DNA from: Rhizobiales bacterium 64-17
GTDB taxonomy: Bacteria; Pseudomonadota; Alphaproteobacteria; Rhizobiales; Xanthobacteraceae
Length of the DNA: 64,000 nucleotides
Assembly (NCBI GenBank): GCA_001899285.1
Contig: MKWA01000022.1
Coordinates: 1-64,000 of the forward strand
Direction: 5' to 3'
Both the position numbers and the translations under genes were made by a program. The notes beneath the pieces were generated by a model, which made no database searches, was not told the origin of the DNA, and was given only the letters and a program-made list of their open reading frames with translations. Position 1 is the stretch's first letter. Each line of letters starts with the position of its first letter. Shown here piece by piece: positions 28,001-39,246 of the stretch.

Positions 28001-31000
28001 GCGCCGAACTGTCGGTGAAGTTGGCGACGATCTGGCCGTTGTTCTGGATCGACGGGCCGGCGAAGGTGCCGGCGAGACCGCCGGTGCCGAGTTCGAGGAT
28101 GCCGTGCGCGCCGATGTCGAGATTGTTGTTGGTCAGCATCGTGACGGTGCCACCGTCGGCGATCGTCAGCTTGCCCGAGCCGGGATAAAAGACGAAGTCA
28201 CCGACGGTGAACCCGCCGGACGCTTTCAGATTGGAGCCGGTGCCGGTGACCAGGATCTGTGCGCTGCTGGTGCCGGAGATGATCGGGGTCGCATCGGATG
28301 TCAGCGTTCCGCCGTTGCTGACCGTCAGCTTGCCGTCGATCACCAAGACACCGTTGCCGGTTTCAAACGTTCCGCCGCTGATATCCAGTTCGCCAGCCGG
28401 GCCGGTTCGCGAACCGGCCGTGGCACCCACGGTCAGGCCGGCTCCGATCTGACTGCCGGTGCCGGTCAATGTCAGTTTGCCGCCGCCGGTATATTGCAGG
28501 TCGCCGGCGCCCGTGAAGGTGCCGCCGAAGGTGGTGTTCGCGGTGTTGGCGCCGCCATTGCCGATGTTCAGGCCGGCGCCCGTGCCGATCGACACCGCGC
28601 CGCCGCCCGACGTTCCGTTAGCCAGCGAGCCGATATCGTTGAATCCGGTGCTGTCGGCGATCTTGAACGTGGCGCCGGAATTGACGGTAACGGCGGTGCC
28701 GATCGGCACGGCCCGATAAGCGCCGACCGTCAGCGTTCCCGCCTCGACGTTCGTCGTGCCGGTGTAGGAACTGGTGCCGCTGCTGGTGAGGATCAGTTCG
28801 CCGCTGCCGATCTTGGTTAGCGATCCGGTCTGGCCGGAGGCATCGCTGATGGTGCCGGACAGCGTCAGCGTGTTGGCCTGCGTGTCGACGGTGCCGCCGT
28901 TGTTGGTGACGCTGACCGCGTTGGCGATGTCGAGGTTGTTGGCTCCCGCCTGCAACGTGCCGCCGTCGAAGATAATCGCGCCGGTGCCGGCGGCGTTGTT
29001 GTTGGTCACCTGCAGCGTCGCGTTGGCGTCGATCAGCGTGCCGCCGCTGTAGGTATTGGCGGCGCTGAAGGTGATGACGCCGCTGCCCTTGATCTCGACG
29101 CGGCCGGGCGCGCCGCCGCCATCGGAGATGGTGTTGGCGAAGGTGTAAGTGTCCGACCGGTTGAAGATCAGCAGGCCGCTGTTGGCGACGTCGCTGACGA
29201 TTGCGCCGCTGGTGCCGCCATTGCCGATCTGCAACACGCCGCAATCGCAAATCACCGTTTGGCCGGTGTAGGTGTTGTTGCCGGTGAGAATGAATGCACC
29301 GCCGCTGCCGTCACCGTCGACGATCAGGCCGGTCTTGTTGGTGGCGCCGTCGGCGATCACGCCAGAGAACGTGGCCGCGGAATTGATATACCCGCCGCCG
29401 CCGACCATCAGCGATGCGTCGGACGTGCCGCTGTTGGTGACAGTGCCGGCGCCCGACAGCGATCCGATCACCTGATCGTATCCGCCGATATCGAGCGTCG
29501 CGCCCGATGCGACGGTAAATGCGCTCCACGCGCCGAACGCGCTGGACGTTCCGCCCTGCAACGTGCCGGCGGTAACCGTCGTCGCGCCGGTGTTGCCGAG
29601 CGCATCGACGACCAGTGTGCCCGCGCCGATCTTTTCCAGCGGCCGCGGATTGGCGTCCTCCGTCACCGCGCCGGACTGGTGCGCCGAGCCGGTCAACACC
29701 TGAAGCTGCGTGGTGTTGCTTTGAATGACGATGCTGTTGCCGATCGTCACGCCGTCGGCGTAATCGACCACCGAACCGGTGGTGATCAGCGTGCTGGAGC
29801 CGAGCGCCCCGTCGCTGGCGAGCCGCAGCGTGCCCTGAGCGAGCGTGGTGAAGCCCGAATAGGTGTTCGTGCCGGTCAGGATCAGCGTGCCCGTGCCGGT
29901 TTTGGTCAGCGAATTGCCGGTGCCGTCGGCGATCACGCCGGAGAGGGTCAGCGTCTTGCCGTTGCTGTCGACCGTGCCGTTGCCGGCGTTGAGCGTGATG
30001 GCGTTGGCGAGATTGAGATTGTCGGCGCCGGCCTGGATGGTGCCGTTGTCGAGCGTCACGCCGCCCGCCCCGAACGCAGCATTGTTGCCAGCACTCGCGA
30101 CCGCGCCGTTGTTGACGGTGGTGCCGCCGCTGAATGTGTTGGCGCCATTGAGCGCGACAGTGCCGCCGGTGATGGCGATGGCTGCGCCAGCGCCGCTGCC
30201 GGCGGTGAAGTTCTGCCCGGTCGGCACGCTCGCGACGCTGTCGTCGGCAATGGTGCCGTTGAAGGTCAGCGTTCCGGTCGGATTGAACGTGGTCGTCGCG
30301 CCGTTCATCAGGAACAGGTCGGAGCCCGCCGCCGCGCCGGCATTTCCAGTGCTGCCGCCGGCAACGCTGCCGCCGCTGAAACTGCCGTCGGTGATGGTCA
30401 GGCTCGCGCCGTCGCGCACGAACACCGCGCCGCCGAAGCCCGCGCCGCTGCCGGCCGTGCTTCCGGTCGCGTTGCCGCCGCCGACACCGCCGGCTCCGGG
30501 CGTGCCGTAAGAATTATTGCCACCGCCGCCGCCGCCGCCGAAGCCGCCGTTGCCGCTGGTCCCGCTACCGCCCGCGCCACCACCGCCGCTGCCGAAGCCG
30601 CCATTGCCGCCTGCGGCATTGTTGGTGCCGCCACCGCCGCCGCCGAAATCGCCGCCATTGCCGGCGCGGCTGTCATTGGCACCAGCACCACCGCCACCGC
30701 CGCCATAGGTGCCATCGGTCGATGCCGCTCCCGCCTGTGTGCCGCCATTGCCGCCGCTGCCGGCCGCGAGACCGGCGCCGCCGCCACCGCCGCCGCCGTT
30801 GACATTGACGAGGCTGCCGCCGCCGCCGGTGCCGCCGTTGGTCCCGCCACCGCCGCCGCCGCCGCCCATGGTCCAGCCGGGGATGCCAGGGTTTATGTAG
30901 GCCGCTCCGCCAGTGCCGCCGTTGACGCCGTTGCTGCCCGCAGCGCCGGAACCGCCGTCGCCGCCGGCCCCGCCCGGCCCGGCGCCGCCCGTTCCGACAT

Positions 31001-31721
31001 AGGTTGTGACAGCTCCGGTCGAGCCGCCGGCGCCACCGCCGCCGCCGCTATAACCGCCGCCACCGCCGCCGGCATCCTGACCGCTGCCGCCGCCGCTGCC
31101 GCCGAGACCACCGCCACCGCCGCCGCCCGCGGTGCCGCTACCTGTCAGCGGGAATCCGCCGGCGTTGCCGCCTGTAGCGCTGTTGTTGGTGAAGCCGACA
31201 TTGGCGATGGTCGCGGTGCCGCTATTGACGAAGATGGCGCCGCCCGCACCGAGGCCGCCGCCGCCGCCGTTCTGGCCCGCGCCACCATTGCCGCCGGTCG
31301 CCTTGCCGCCCGTCAGCGTGACGTTCTGGATCGTCGCGCTGCTGTCGAGGAAGAAGATGCGGTTGTTGCCGCCCGCATCGATGGTGTGGCCGTTGCCGTC
31401 GATGGTGATGTTCGACAGCACCGGCGGCAGCAAGGTCGTGCCGAGCGCGATGTCGTTCTGCAGCAGGATGCGGTCGCCCGCGCTCGCGCCGGCGATGGCG
31501 GCCGACAGGCTCGCGGCATCGGTGACGGTGATATCGGCGGCGGAGGCGGGGCCGGACACCAGCGCCGACGACGCGAGCAGCAGCGACGTCAATGCCAAAT
31601 ACGAGCGCCGCCGAAACCGGCGGCGAACGCGCTGATGCGACTTCCGGCCTGACAAACGCCGCGTCCCCAGTCCCAATCCGCGTCCGGTCTCAAGACCTTC
31701 GCCGGGCAGCGCGGATCCCAT
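25074..31721 (-). CDS. Giant type V autotransporter with PATR repeats
   Basis: Surface protein of 2,215 residues. An extended N-terminal signal (basic region, then SYLALTSLLLASSALVSGPASA) leads into a parallel beta-helix passenger. Residues about 140-440 are extremely Gly-rich (GGGGGGG tracts with Gly-Ala-Asn). About 480-1850 consist of many autotransporter-associated beta-strand repeats of the form GTLTLTG-x-NTYSGGT-x-V and GTLVLAGNSTFSGGT. A typical outer-membrane beta-barrel follows (about 1930-2215) and ends in the aromatic beta-signal VRYAW. Probable role is adhesion or biofilm; no protease or lipase motif is seen. A downstream in-frame ATG might also be used. No transporter partner is required. 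Confidence 0.92.
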   Translation of the reverse strand: MGSALPGEGLETGRGLGLGTRRLSGRKSHQRVRRRFRRRSYLALTSLLLASSALVSGPASAADITVTDAASLSAAIAGASAGDRILLQNDIALGTTLLPPVLSNITIDGNGHTIDAGGNNRIFFLDSSATIQNVTLTGGKATGGNGGAGQNGGGGGLGAGGAIFVNSGTATIANVGFTNNSATGGNAGGFPLTGSGTAGGGGGGGLGGSGGGSGQDAGGGGGGYSGGGGGAGGSTGAVTTYVGTGGAGPGGAGGDGGSGAAGSNGVNGGTGGAAYINPGIPGWTMGGGGGGGGTNGGTGGGGSLVNVNGGGGGGGAGLAAGSGGNGGTQAGAASTDGTYGGGGGGAGANDSRAGNGGDFGGGGGGTNNAAGGNGGFGSGGGGAGGSGTSGNGGFGGGGGGGNNSYGTPGAGGVGGGNATGSTAGSGAGFGGAVFVRDGASLTITDGSFSGGSVAGGSTGNAGAAAGSDLFLMNGATTTFNPTGTLTFNGTIADDSVASVPTGQNFTAGSGAGAAIAITGGTVALNGANTFSGGTTVNNGAVASAGNNAAFGAGGVTLDNGTIQAGADNLNLANAITLNAGNGTVDSNGKTLTLSGVIADGTGNSLTKTGTGTLILTGTNTYSGFTTLAQGTLRLASDGALGSSTLITTGSVVDYADGVTIGNSIVIQSNTTQLQVLTGSAHQSGAVTEDANPRPLEKIGAGTLVVDALGNTGATTVTAGTLQGGTSSAFGAWSAFTVASGATLDIGGYDQVIGSLSGAGTVTNSGTSDASLMVGGGGYINSAATFSGVIADGATNKTGLIVDGDGSGGAFILTGNNTYTGQTVICDCGVLQIGNGGTSGAIVSDVANSGLLIFNRSDTYTFANTISDGGGAPGRVEIKGSGVITFSAANTYSGGTLIDANATLQVTNNNAAGTGAIIFDGGTLQAGANNLDIANAVSVTNNGGTVDTQANTLTLSGTISDASGQTGSLTKIGSGELILTSSGTSSYTGTTNVEAGTLTVGAYRAVPIGTAVTVNSGATFKIADSTGFNDIGSLANGTSGGGAVSIGTGAGLNIGNGGANTANTTFGGTFTGAGDLQYTGGGKLTLTGTGSQIGAGLTVGATAGSRTGPAGELDISGGTFETGNGVLVIDGKLTVSNGGTLTSDATPIISGTSSAQILVTGTGSNLKASGGFTVGDFVFYPGSGKLTIADGGTVTMLTNNNLDIGAHGILELGTGGLAGTFAGPSIQNNGQIVANFTDSSALTATVSGNGSITKQGSGTLTLSGASNSYSGGTFVQGGTLELTNTSSLGAGALTMEAGTTLLIQSSFGSFSNDVTLNGLATFKINSAASGPFAGIPITMESSGTISGNGGLIKTGDSTLVLMGSNTYHGGTVLTQGTVQVTNASSLGDGTLTFNGGTLQPDPTANNLTLTNAVAMNTAGGTVNVDSAMTFTLGGTITNGVGAGALTKTGDGTLVLAGNSTFSGGTSLQGGTLRLGSNNALGSGGLATSGAVTVDYANGVTIGNAITTTGGATSLNTDTGVTAQQTGAVTATGLGIAKTGAGTLIVNNLTAGLAYISAGTLQGGAANAFGSGTNIFVGGTFDLGGFNQSLAGIVGTTSGIVTNNGASAATLTLAPPSGTLAFDGTLTDGSKALGLTLNGASDSTYVLTGTNTYSGATTVTSGTLQVDGSITSASTVSGGILSGTGQVGAVTVNSGGALVGGTIGTPGMLTVNGNLTMNAGSAYVVFANPTLIGNTLVTGTASLNGTVFVNAQTGQRYQAGQYTLMTVQGGITGGTTFSALNTLGFGYSVRNPRLSYDATHVYLLLDIGTITPLLNGSAGQNQRNVAAGIDNALIGGSNPSTAFQNLFNLQGNALNNGLAQISGESSGGIMQAGVQFTTAFLNMMLNPFGGAPSGNVGALGYARAMGANGSVNVSPEAAAAYAAVTPRDKRERVDSFAARWSVWGGGFGGQNKTNGDATAGTSDLTARAYGFAAGADYRATPTTLLGFALAGGGTNWSVAQVTGGGRSDVFQIGAYGSQQFGAAYISGALTYGWHSVRTDRTVTVAGTDRLGASFNAHSFGGRIETGYRFAMPVVAVTPYAAFQAQNFRTPAYGEAATSGLGTFALDYAARSTTATRIELGTWFDRTFILAHGDALSLRARAAWAHDHADTGIGAAFQTLPGSSFTVSGTAIPADSALLTLGAEYRMASGLSFAAKFDSELSGKGQTYGGLGSVRYAW

Positions 31722-31916
31722 GCCTGTCCTTCAGCCGCGGTGTTGCGGCGTGTCGGGAACCCCGATTTCAGTATTGCAGCCCCCACGCTCCGTGTCTTGC
31801 GGGGGTGGTGGCAAAGTTCTGAAGTTTTTCTGAATTTGGAAAACGGCGGGTCGGGCCGTCGAGGATATCAGGGCAGGCGCGGGGACGCGCGACTGCCGCG
31901 TATCCAGGCACCGCCC

Positions 31917-31949
31917 AAACAAAAAGCCCGGCGTTACCGCCGGGCTTTT
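31917..31949 (-). terminator. Rho-independent terminator of rpmB
   Basis: On the minus strand, GCCCGGCG-GTAA-CGCCGGGC is followed by five T. It lies 26 bases after the rpmB stop. A-tracts flank both sides, so it may act in both directions. Confidence 0.88.
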
Positions 31950-31974
31950 ATCGATAGGTTTGGTTGGCCGTGGA

Positions 31975-32265
31975 TCAGGCCGCGCTGGCGCGCTTCTTCT
32001 CGAGGTCGCGCTTGATGCGCAGCGCCTTGGGCGCCAGATCCTCGTTGGAAGCCTTGAGCAGGAAGGCGTCGAGGCCGCCGCGATGGTCGACGGTGCGCAG
32101 CGCATTTGCCGAAATCCGCAGGCGGAACGCGCGGCCGAGCGTTTCCGAGGCAAGCGTGACGACCCGCAGGTTCGGCAGGAACCGGCGCTTGGTCTTGATG
32201 TTGGAGTGGCTCACCTTGTGGCCTACCAACGGCTTCTTGCCCGTGAGATCGCAACGGAAGGACAT
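31975..32265 (-). CDS. rpmB: 50S ribosomal protein L28
   Basis: Large-subunit ribosomal protein of 96 residues. The conserved core [37 protein letters not shown] and [18 protein letters not shown] is unmistakable. The N-terminal sequence lacks the Cys pair of zinc-binding L28 (only C5 is present). It is a monocistronic gene with its own promoter about 140 bases upstream and a terminator immediately downstream. Confidence 0.97.
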   Translation of the reverse strand: MSFRCDLTGKKPLVGHKVSHSNIKTKRRFLPNLRVVTLASETLGRAFRLRISANALRTVDHRGGLDAFLLKASNEDLAPKALRIKRDLEKKRASAA

Positions 32266-32725
32266 CTTCGCCTCGTCAAACTTGCTGGCGGCTGCCAGAC
32301 CCGTGACTGCGCCTGTGGGACCACTTGGAGGATCACACCTGGCAGGACCGCGGGCAGAGCAGCGATCAGATCCGATCAGGGATCATTGAAATTCGGCCGG
32401 ACGTATAGTGAGAGGGGGCTGCCGCGTCAAGCGCCGGACGCGGCCGATTCGGCGGCTGATGGCCGGAAAATGCCGAAAAACCGGCACTTCCGCCGATCTC
32501 TGCCCCTGATCCGATACCTGTTCCGGCCGTCTGTCGGCGGCGCCGGCGAACCATATAATCGGCGCATTCCGCGCCAAAAAAAGAGATTGTTGTCCACATC
32601 GGCCAGTGGCCGATGCGAGAGGCCCTGCACGGGCTGCCGGCTCGGATATAGTGCGGCGCGCCGGTGCGTGTTGTGGTGTCGACCCCCTGTTCCGATCCAT
32701 CATTCCGTTTTATGGCCCCGCCTCG
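32266..32725. other. Intergenic region between rpmB and DUF3108 gene
   Basis: 460 bases without a convincing gene. It holds the rpmB promoter (see separate entry) and a leader of about 130 bases before the rpmB start. The remaining right half presumably carries the promoter of the DUF3108 gene, but I see no clear -35/-10 pair there. Short ORFs across it are not credible. Confidence 0.7.
32402..32430 (-). promoter_or_regulatory. Sigma70-type promoter of rpmB
   Basis: On the minus strand TTGACG (32425-32430) is followed after exactly 17 bases by TATACG (32402-32407). This is the best sigma70-like match in the window and fits the high expression expected for a ribosomal protein gene. Confidence 0.8.
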
Positions 32726-33571
32726 ATGACCCTGCGGTTTCAACGGATGCGCTCTCTGTTCCCGGTCGTGCTCTTGGCCGTCTCCGTGCTGGCCGACTCG
32801 GCGCAGCCCGCTGCTGCGCAGCAGGCCGGCAAGCTCGAAGCCACCTATACGGCCTCGCTCGGCGGTATTCCGGTTGGCCGCGGCAACTGGTCGGTCGACG
32901 TGAACGGCAGTCGCTACAGCGCCTCGGTGCGTGGCGGGACTGTGGGCCTGCTGCGGATTTTCGCCAGCGGTGAGGGCAACGGCTCGGTGCGCGGCAGCTT
33001 CGGCGCGGCATCCTCCGCGATCTATGCGAGCCTGCTCAAGACCGAAAAGAAAACCGACAGCGTCAGGCTGCTGGTCAACAACGGCGTGGTGAAGGACGCG
33101 GCGGTCGAGCCGCCGATCGAGCCGGACGACGAGCGTGTGCCGATCACCGACGTGCATCGTCGTGGCGTGGCGGATCCGTTGTCGGCATCGATCCTGCGCG
33201 TGCCGGGAACGGCGGCGGCGCTCGGTCCCGATGCGTGCCACACCACCGCGGTGTTCGACGGTCGCACGCGCTACGACCTGCAACTGTCCTACAAGCGCAT
33301 GGATCATGTGCGCTCCGACAAGGGCTACGAAGGGCCGGTCGTCGTCTGCGCGGTTTATTTCAAGCCGATCGCCGGCTTCATCCTGTCGCGCACGGCGGTG
33401 AAGTATCTGATGAAGCAGCGCGACATGGAGGTGTGGCTTGCGCCGATGGCCGGCACCCGCGTGGTGGTGCCGTATCGCGTCTCGATCCCGACGCCGATCG
33501 GACTTGCTGTGCTCGAAGCCAACGATTTCGTGGCGACGGTGCAGGCGGCGTCCAACGAGAAGACGCAATAG
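32726..33571 (+). CDS. DUF3108 domain protein, secreted
   Basis: Exported protein of 281 residues from ATG at 32726 (an ATG seven codons later would also keep the signal). The signal peptide ends near AAAQQAG. The mature part has the DUF3108 pattern: KLEATYTASLGGIPVGRGNWSVDV early, FDGRTRYDLQLSYKRMD in the middle and LAPMAGTRVVVPYRVSIPTPIG near the end. It is predicted to be an all-beta periplasmic protein. The family has no firm biochemical role; some members are linked to outer-membrane or polysaccharide phenotypes. It is not in an obvious operon. Confidence 0.85.
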   Translation: MTLRFQRMRSLFPVVLLAVSVLADSAQPAAAQQAGKLEATYTASLGGIPVGRGNWSVDVNGSRYSASVRGGTVGLLRIFASGEGNGSVRGSFGAASSAIYASLLKTEKKTDSVRLLVNNGVVKDAAVEPPIEPDDERVPITDVHRRGVADPLSASILRVPGTAAALGPDACHTTAVFDGRTRYDLQLSYKRMDHVRSDKGYEGPVVVCAVYFKPIAGFILSRTAVKYLMKQRDMEVWLAPMAGTRVVVPYRVSIPTPIGLAVLEANDFVATVQAASNEKTQ

Positions 33572-33870
33572 CGCGCTGCCAGCGGCTTGACTCTTTGGCC
33601 GATCGGAGTCCGTCTCGCCGTTAACCGATGGATCGCGGTTTTGCCCTTGCGGCGCGCCTGGATTCACACGATCTAGTAGCCACGGCGTCACGGCCTGCCA
33701 GATGTCGCCGTGAACGAAACCCTACCCGGACAAGGTCAGCGATTCGGGCGCTATTCGTTCCAGACTCGTTCCGAACCTTAACCACCGGGCGGATGGACTG
33801 CGCCGCGCAGTCCCGATCTGTCGCAATGTGAGACAGTGCCGTGCCTTGCGCCGGCTGATTGAGCGCTCCT

Positions 33871-37191
<3,321 letters not shown>

Positions 37192-37214
37192 CGGGAAAAA
37201 ATAAGGACGGTCCG

Positions 37215-37511
37215 CTGACCGCTGCGCCGCAATTCCCCGAGCCTCCGCCTGCGTCCGACCGCCAGCGCATCGATAAATGGCTTTGGCATGCGCGGGTGGT
37301 GCGCACCCGCAGCGACGCGGCCAAACTCGTGGCCGGCGGTTTCGTGCGCATCAATGGCCAGCGTGTCGCGGCCCCCGGCCATCCGGTGCGGATCGAGGAC
37401 GTGGTGACGGTTGCGCTCGACCGCTCGGTCAGGGTGCTGGCGGTGCAGGGTTTTTGCGAACGGCGCGGCCCGCCGTCGGCAGGGCAGGCCCTTTACCGGT
37501 CGCTGGACTGA
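37215..37511 (+). CDS. S4-domain RNA-binding protein (HslR-like), CTG start proposed
   Basis: Small RNA-binding protein, about 98 residues if it begins at CTG 37215. The S4 domain RQRIDKWLWHARVVRTRSD, AAKLVAGGFVRINGQRV and HPVRIEDVVTVAL is complete and resembles HslR (Hsp15), which binds stalled 50S subunits. No ATG, GTG or TTG exists in frame upstream of the domain. The first conventional starts (GTG 37293, 37296) lie after the first S4 helix. AAGGACGG stands a few bases before CTG 37215, so CTG initiation best preserves the domain. It lies 23 bases after the helicase gene and probably shares its transcript. Confidence 0.78.
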   Translation: MTAAPQFPEPPPASDRQRIDKWLWHARVVRTRSDAAKLVAGGFVRINGQRVAAPGHPVRIEDVVTVALDRSVRVLAVQGFCERRGPPSAGQALYRSLD

Positions 37512-37634
37512 TATGGTCGGTTTGCGTAGCCAACCAGCCGCTTGCGGCATTTCAACGACTGCGATACGCCACATCTGTCAGTCTGGAACACTGGCAAAGT
37601 GTGAGAGCGCAAGGCTTGTGAGCGAAAGAGTGCG

Positions 37635-37973
37635 ATGACCTACGTCGTCAACGAACAGTGCATCAAGTGCAAGCATATGGATTGCGTCGAAGTCTGTCCG
37701 GTGGACTGCTTCTACGAAGGCGAGAATATGCTGGTGATCCACCCGGACGAATGTATCGATTGCGGCGTCTGCGAACCGGAATGCCCGGCGGAGGCGATCA
37801 AGCCCGATACCGAGCCGGGGATGGACCAGTGGCTCGCCCTCAACGCCGAATATTCCAAGACCTGGCCCAACATCACGGTCAAGAAAGACCCGCCCGCCGA
37901 CGCCAAGGAATGGGAAGGGGTACCGGACAAGTTCCAGAAGTACTTTTCGCCGGAGCCGGGCGAGGGCGATTGA
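37635..37973 (+). CDS. fdxA: 7Fe-8S ferredoxin FdxA
   Basis: Cytoplasmic electron carrier of 112 residues. The N-terminal cysteines C9, C17 and C50 fit the [3Fe-4S] cluster and C21, C40, C43 and C46 the [4Fe-4S] cluster of the FdxA family, in [18 protein letters not shown]-type and [12 protein letters not shown] arrangements. C12 and C25 are additional. The C-terminal 50 residues ([21 protein letters not shown]) are the usual FdxA extension. It lies between the S4 gene and carD, a conserved order in this group. The redox partner is unknown. Confidence 0.95.
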   Translation: MTYVVNEQCIKCKHMDCVEVCPVDCFYEGENMLVIHPDECIDCGVCEPECPAEAIKPDTEPGMDQWLALNAEYSKTWPNITVKKDPPADAKEWEGVPDKFQKYFSPEPGEGD

Positions 37974-38105
37974 CCTCGGCTTAAGCTTGATGCCGGGCTT
38001 TGCGCCGAAGCGGCCTTTGCTCCGAAGGGGTCTGGCAGCGTTAACCCAACCGGTTAATTCCCCCCTCAGCGGGGTGTCCTGCCTTTGCCGCAGGGCGATA
38101 AAGCT

Positions 38106-38133
38106 TTGATTTTGGCCGAAAATGTGCTATATA
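38106..38133 (+). promoter_or_regulatory. Probable carD promoter
   Basis: TTGATT (38106-38111) and TATATA (38128-38133) are separated by 16 bases, about 90 bases before the carD start, in an AT-rich island of otherwise GC-rich sequence. Confidence 0.6.
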
Positions 38134-38223
38134 GGCCACAATAAGCGAAAATAAGCGCCCGGTACGGCTTGTTGCGAGCCAACGGTCAAGCTTTGCCGGA
38201 TTTCCAGGGTTCTTTGAGAGGGC

Positions 38224-39090
38224 GTGCGTTCCACGCGTCAAGCAGTGGCAGATAAATCGCGTCAGAAATCGAAGAAGACGACCTCCGGTTCCAGCCGGAG
38301 CGCCAAGAAACCCGCTGCGGCGACGCGGCGGTCATCCCCTGCCGCTCGCGGGCCTGCCCGCGCCGCGGCGCCCGCCAAAGTTCCCGGCCCGAAGGCCCAC
38401 GCCGCCAAGGTATCCGTACCGAAGGCGCCCGTGGCCAAGGTTGCCGGTCAAGGAGCAGTTCCCGGAATGCCGACGACCACCACCGCCACCACCAAGAAGA
38501 CCGCTCAGCAACGCCACGGTTTCAAGACCAGCGAGTTCATCGTCTATCCGGCGCATGGCGTCGGTCAGATCATGGCGATCGAGGAGCAGGAGATCGCGGG
38601 CGCCAAGCTCGAACTGTTCGTCATCAGCTTCATCAAGGACAAGATGACCCTGCGGGTTCCCACCGCCAAGATCGTCGCGGTCGGCATGCGTAAGCTCTCC
38701 GAGCCGGCGCTGGTCAAGAAAGCGCTGGAAACCCTGAAGGGTCGCGCCCGCATCAAGCGAACCATGTGGTCGCGCCGCGCGCAGGAATACGAAGCCAAGA
38801 TCAACTCCGGCGACATCGTCGCCATCGCCGAGGTGGTGCGCGACCTGTACCGCTCGGAGAACCAGCCGGAGCAGTCCTACAGCGAACGCCAGCTTTACGA
38901 AGCGGCGCTCGACCGCCTGTCGCGCGAAGTTGCGGCGGTGCAGAAGGTGACCGAGACCGAGGCGATCAAGGAGATCGAAGCGGCGCTCGCCAAAGGTCCG
39001 CGTCGCGGTCCGAAGCCGGCCGAAGCGGCCGCCGAGGGCGAGGGCGACGAGGGCGGCTCCGACGAGGAATCGGCGGACGAAGCGGCCTGA
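38224..39090 (+). CDS. carD: CarD-family transcription factor
   Basis: RNA polymerase-binding regulator of up to 288 residues. The conserved part begins at FKTSEFIVYPAHGVGQI, the Tudor-like RNAP-interaction domain, followed by the helical DNA-binding domain (about 150-240: RRAQEYEAKINSGDIVAIAEVVRDL). The N-terminal 80 residues are Ala/Lys/Pro-rich and probably disordered; the C-terminus is acidic. CarD stabilises open promoter complexes, notably at rRNA promoters. The start GTG at 38224 is uncertain because an internal ATG at about residue 82 would still give the whole CarD core. A strong terminator follows. Confidence 0.92.
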   Translation: MRSTRQAVADKSRQKSKKTTSGSSRSAKKPAAATRRSSPAARGPARAAAPAKVPGPKAHAAKVSVPKAPVAKVAGQGAVPGMPTTTTATTKKTAQQRHGFKTSEFIVYPAHGVGQIMAIEEQEIAGAKLELFVISFIKDKMTLRVPTAKIVAVGMRKLSEPALVKKALETLKGRARIKRTMWSRRAQEYEAKINSGDIVAIAEVVRDLYRSENQPEQSYSERQLYEAALDRLSREVAAVQKVTETEAIKEIEAALAKGPRRGPKPAEAAAEGEGDEGGSDEESADEAA

Positions 39091-39118
39091 TCCGGCCCTC
39101 ATCCGGTCCATACGACCA

Positions 39119-39147
39119 AAAGCCCGGCTTCGGCCGGGCTTTTTCTT
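39119..39147 (+). terminator. Rho-independent terminator of carD
   Basis: AGCCCGGC-TTCG-GCCGGGCT with a stable UUCG tetraloop and a following T-tract, about 30 bases after the carD stop. Confidence 0.92.
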
Positions 39148-39185
39148 TGCGCCGAGGGGTGGCGGTCCGCGCGCATGGTTTGGAG

Positions 39186-39210
39186 GGAACCCGTTGTGCC
39201 GGCAGCCGTT
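39186..39210 (+). promoter_or_regulatory. EcfG-type (general stress) promoter candidate for ku-ligD
   Basis: GGAAC (39186-39190), then 16 bases, then CGTT (39207-39210). This matches the consensus recognised by EcfG/RpoE2 sigma factors of the alphaproteobacterial general stress response. It lies about 37 bases before the ku ATG. Confidence 0.65.
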
Positions 39211-39246
39211 CTCATCCGATAGTATTGCGTTACGAGAGGCAGCCTC

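Noticed and set aside
27042-28820. 592-residue plus-strand ORF
   Set aside because: Antisense shadow of the autotransporter repeats, with no recognisable motif or ribosome site.
25074-31300. Repeats in the autotransporter considered as a CRISPR or satellite array
   Set aside because: Periodicity follows codons and encodes a beta-helix; units are diverged and have no constant spacer length.
29259-31652. 797-residue plus-strand ORF
   Set aside because: It is antisense to the Gly-rich and repeat region of the autotransporter; its Ala/Arg/Gly composition is a product of third-position GC bias.
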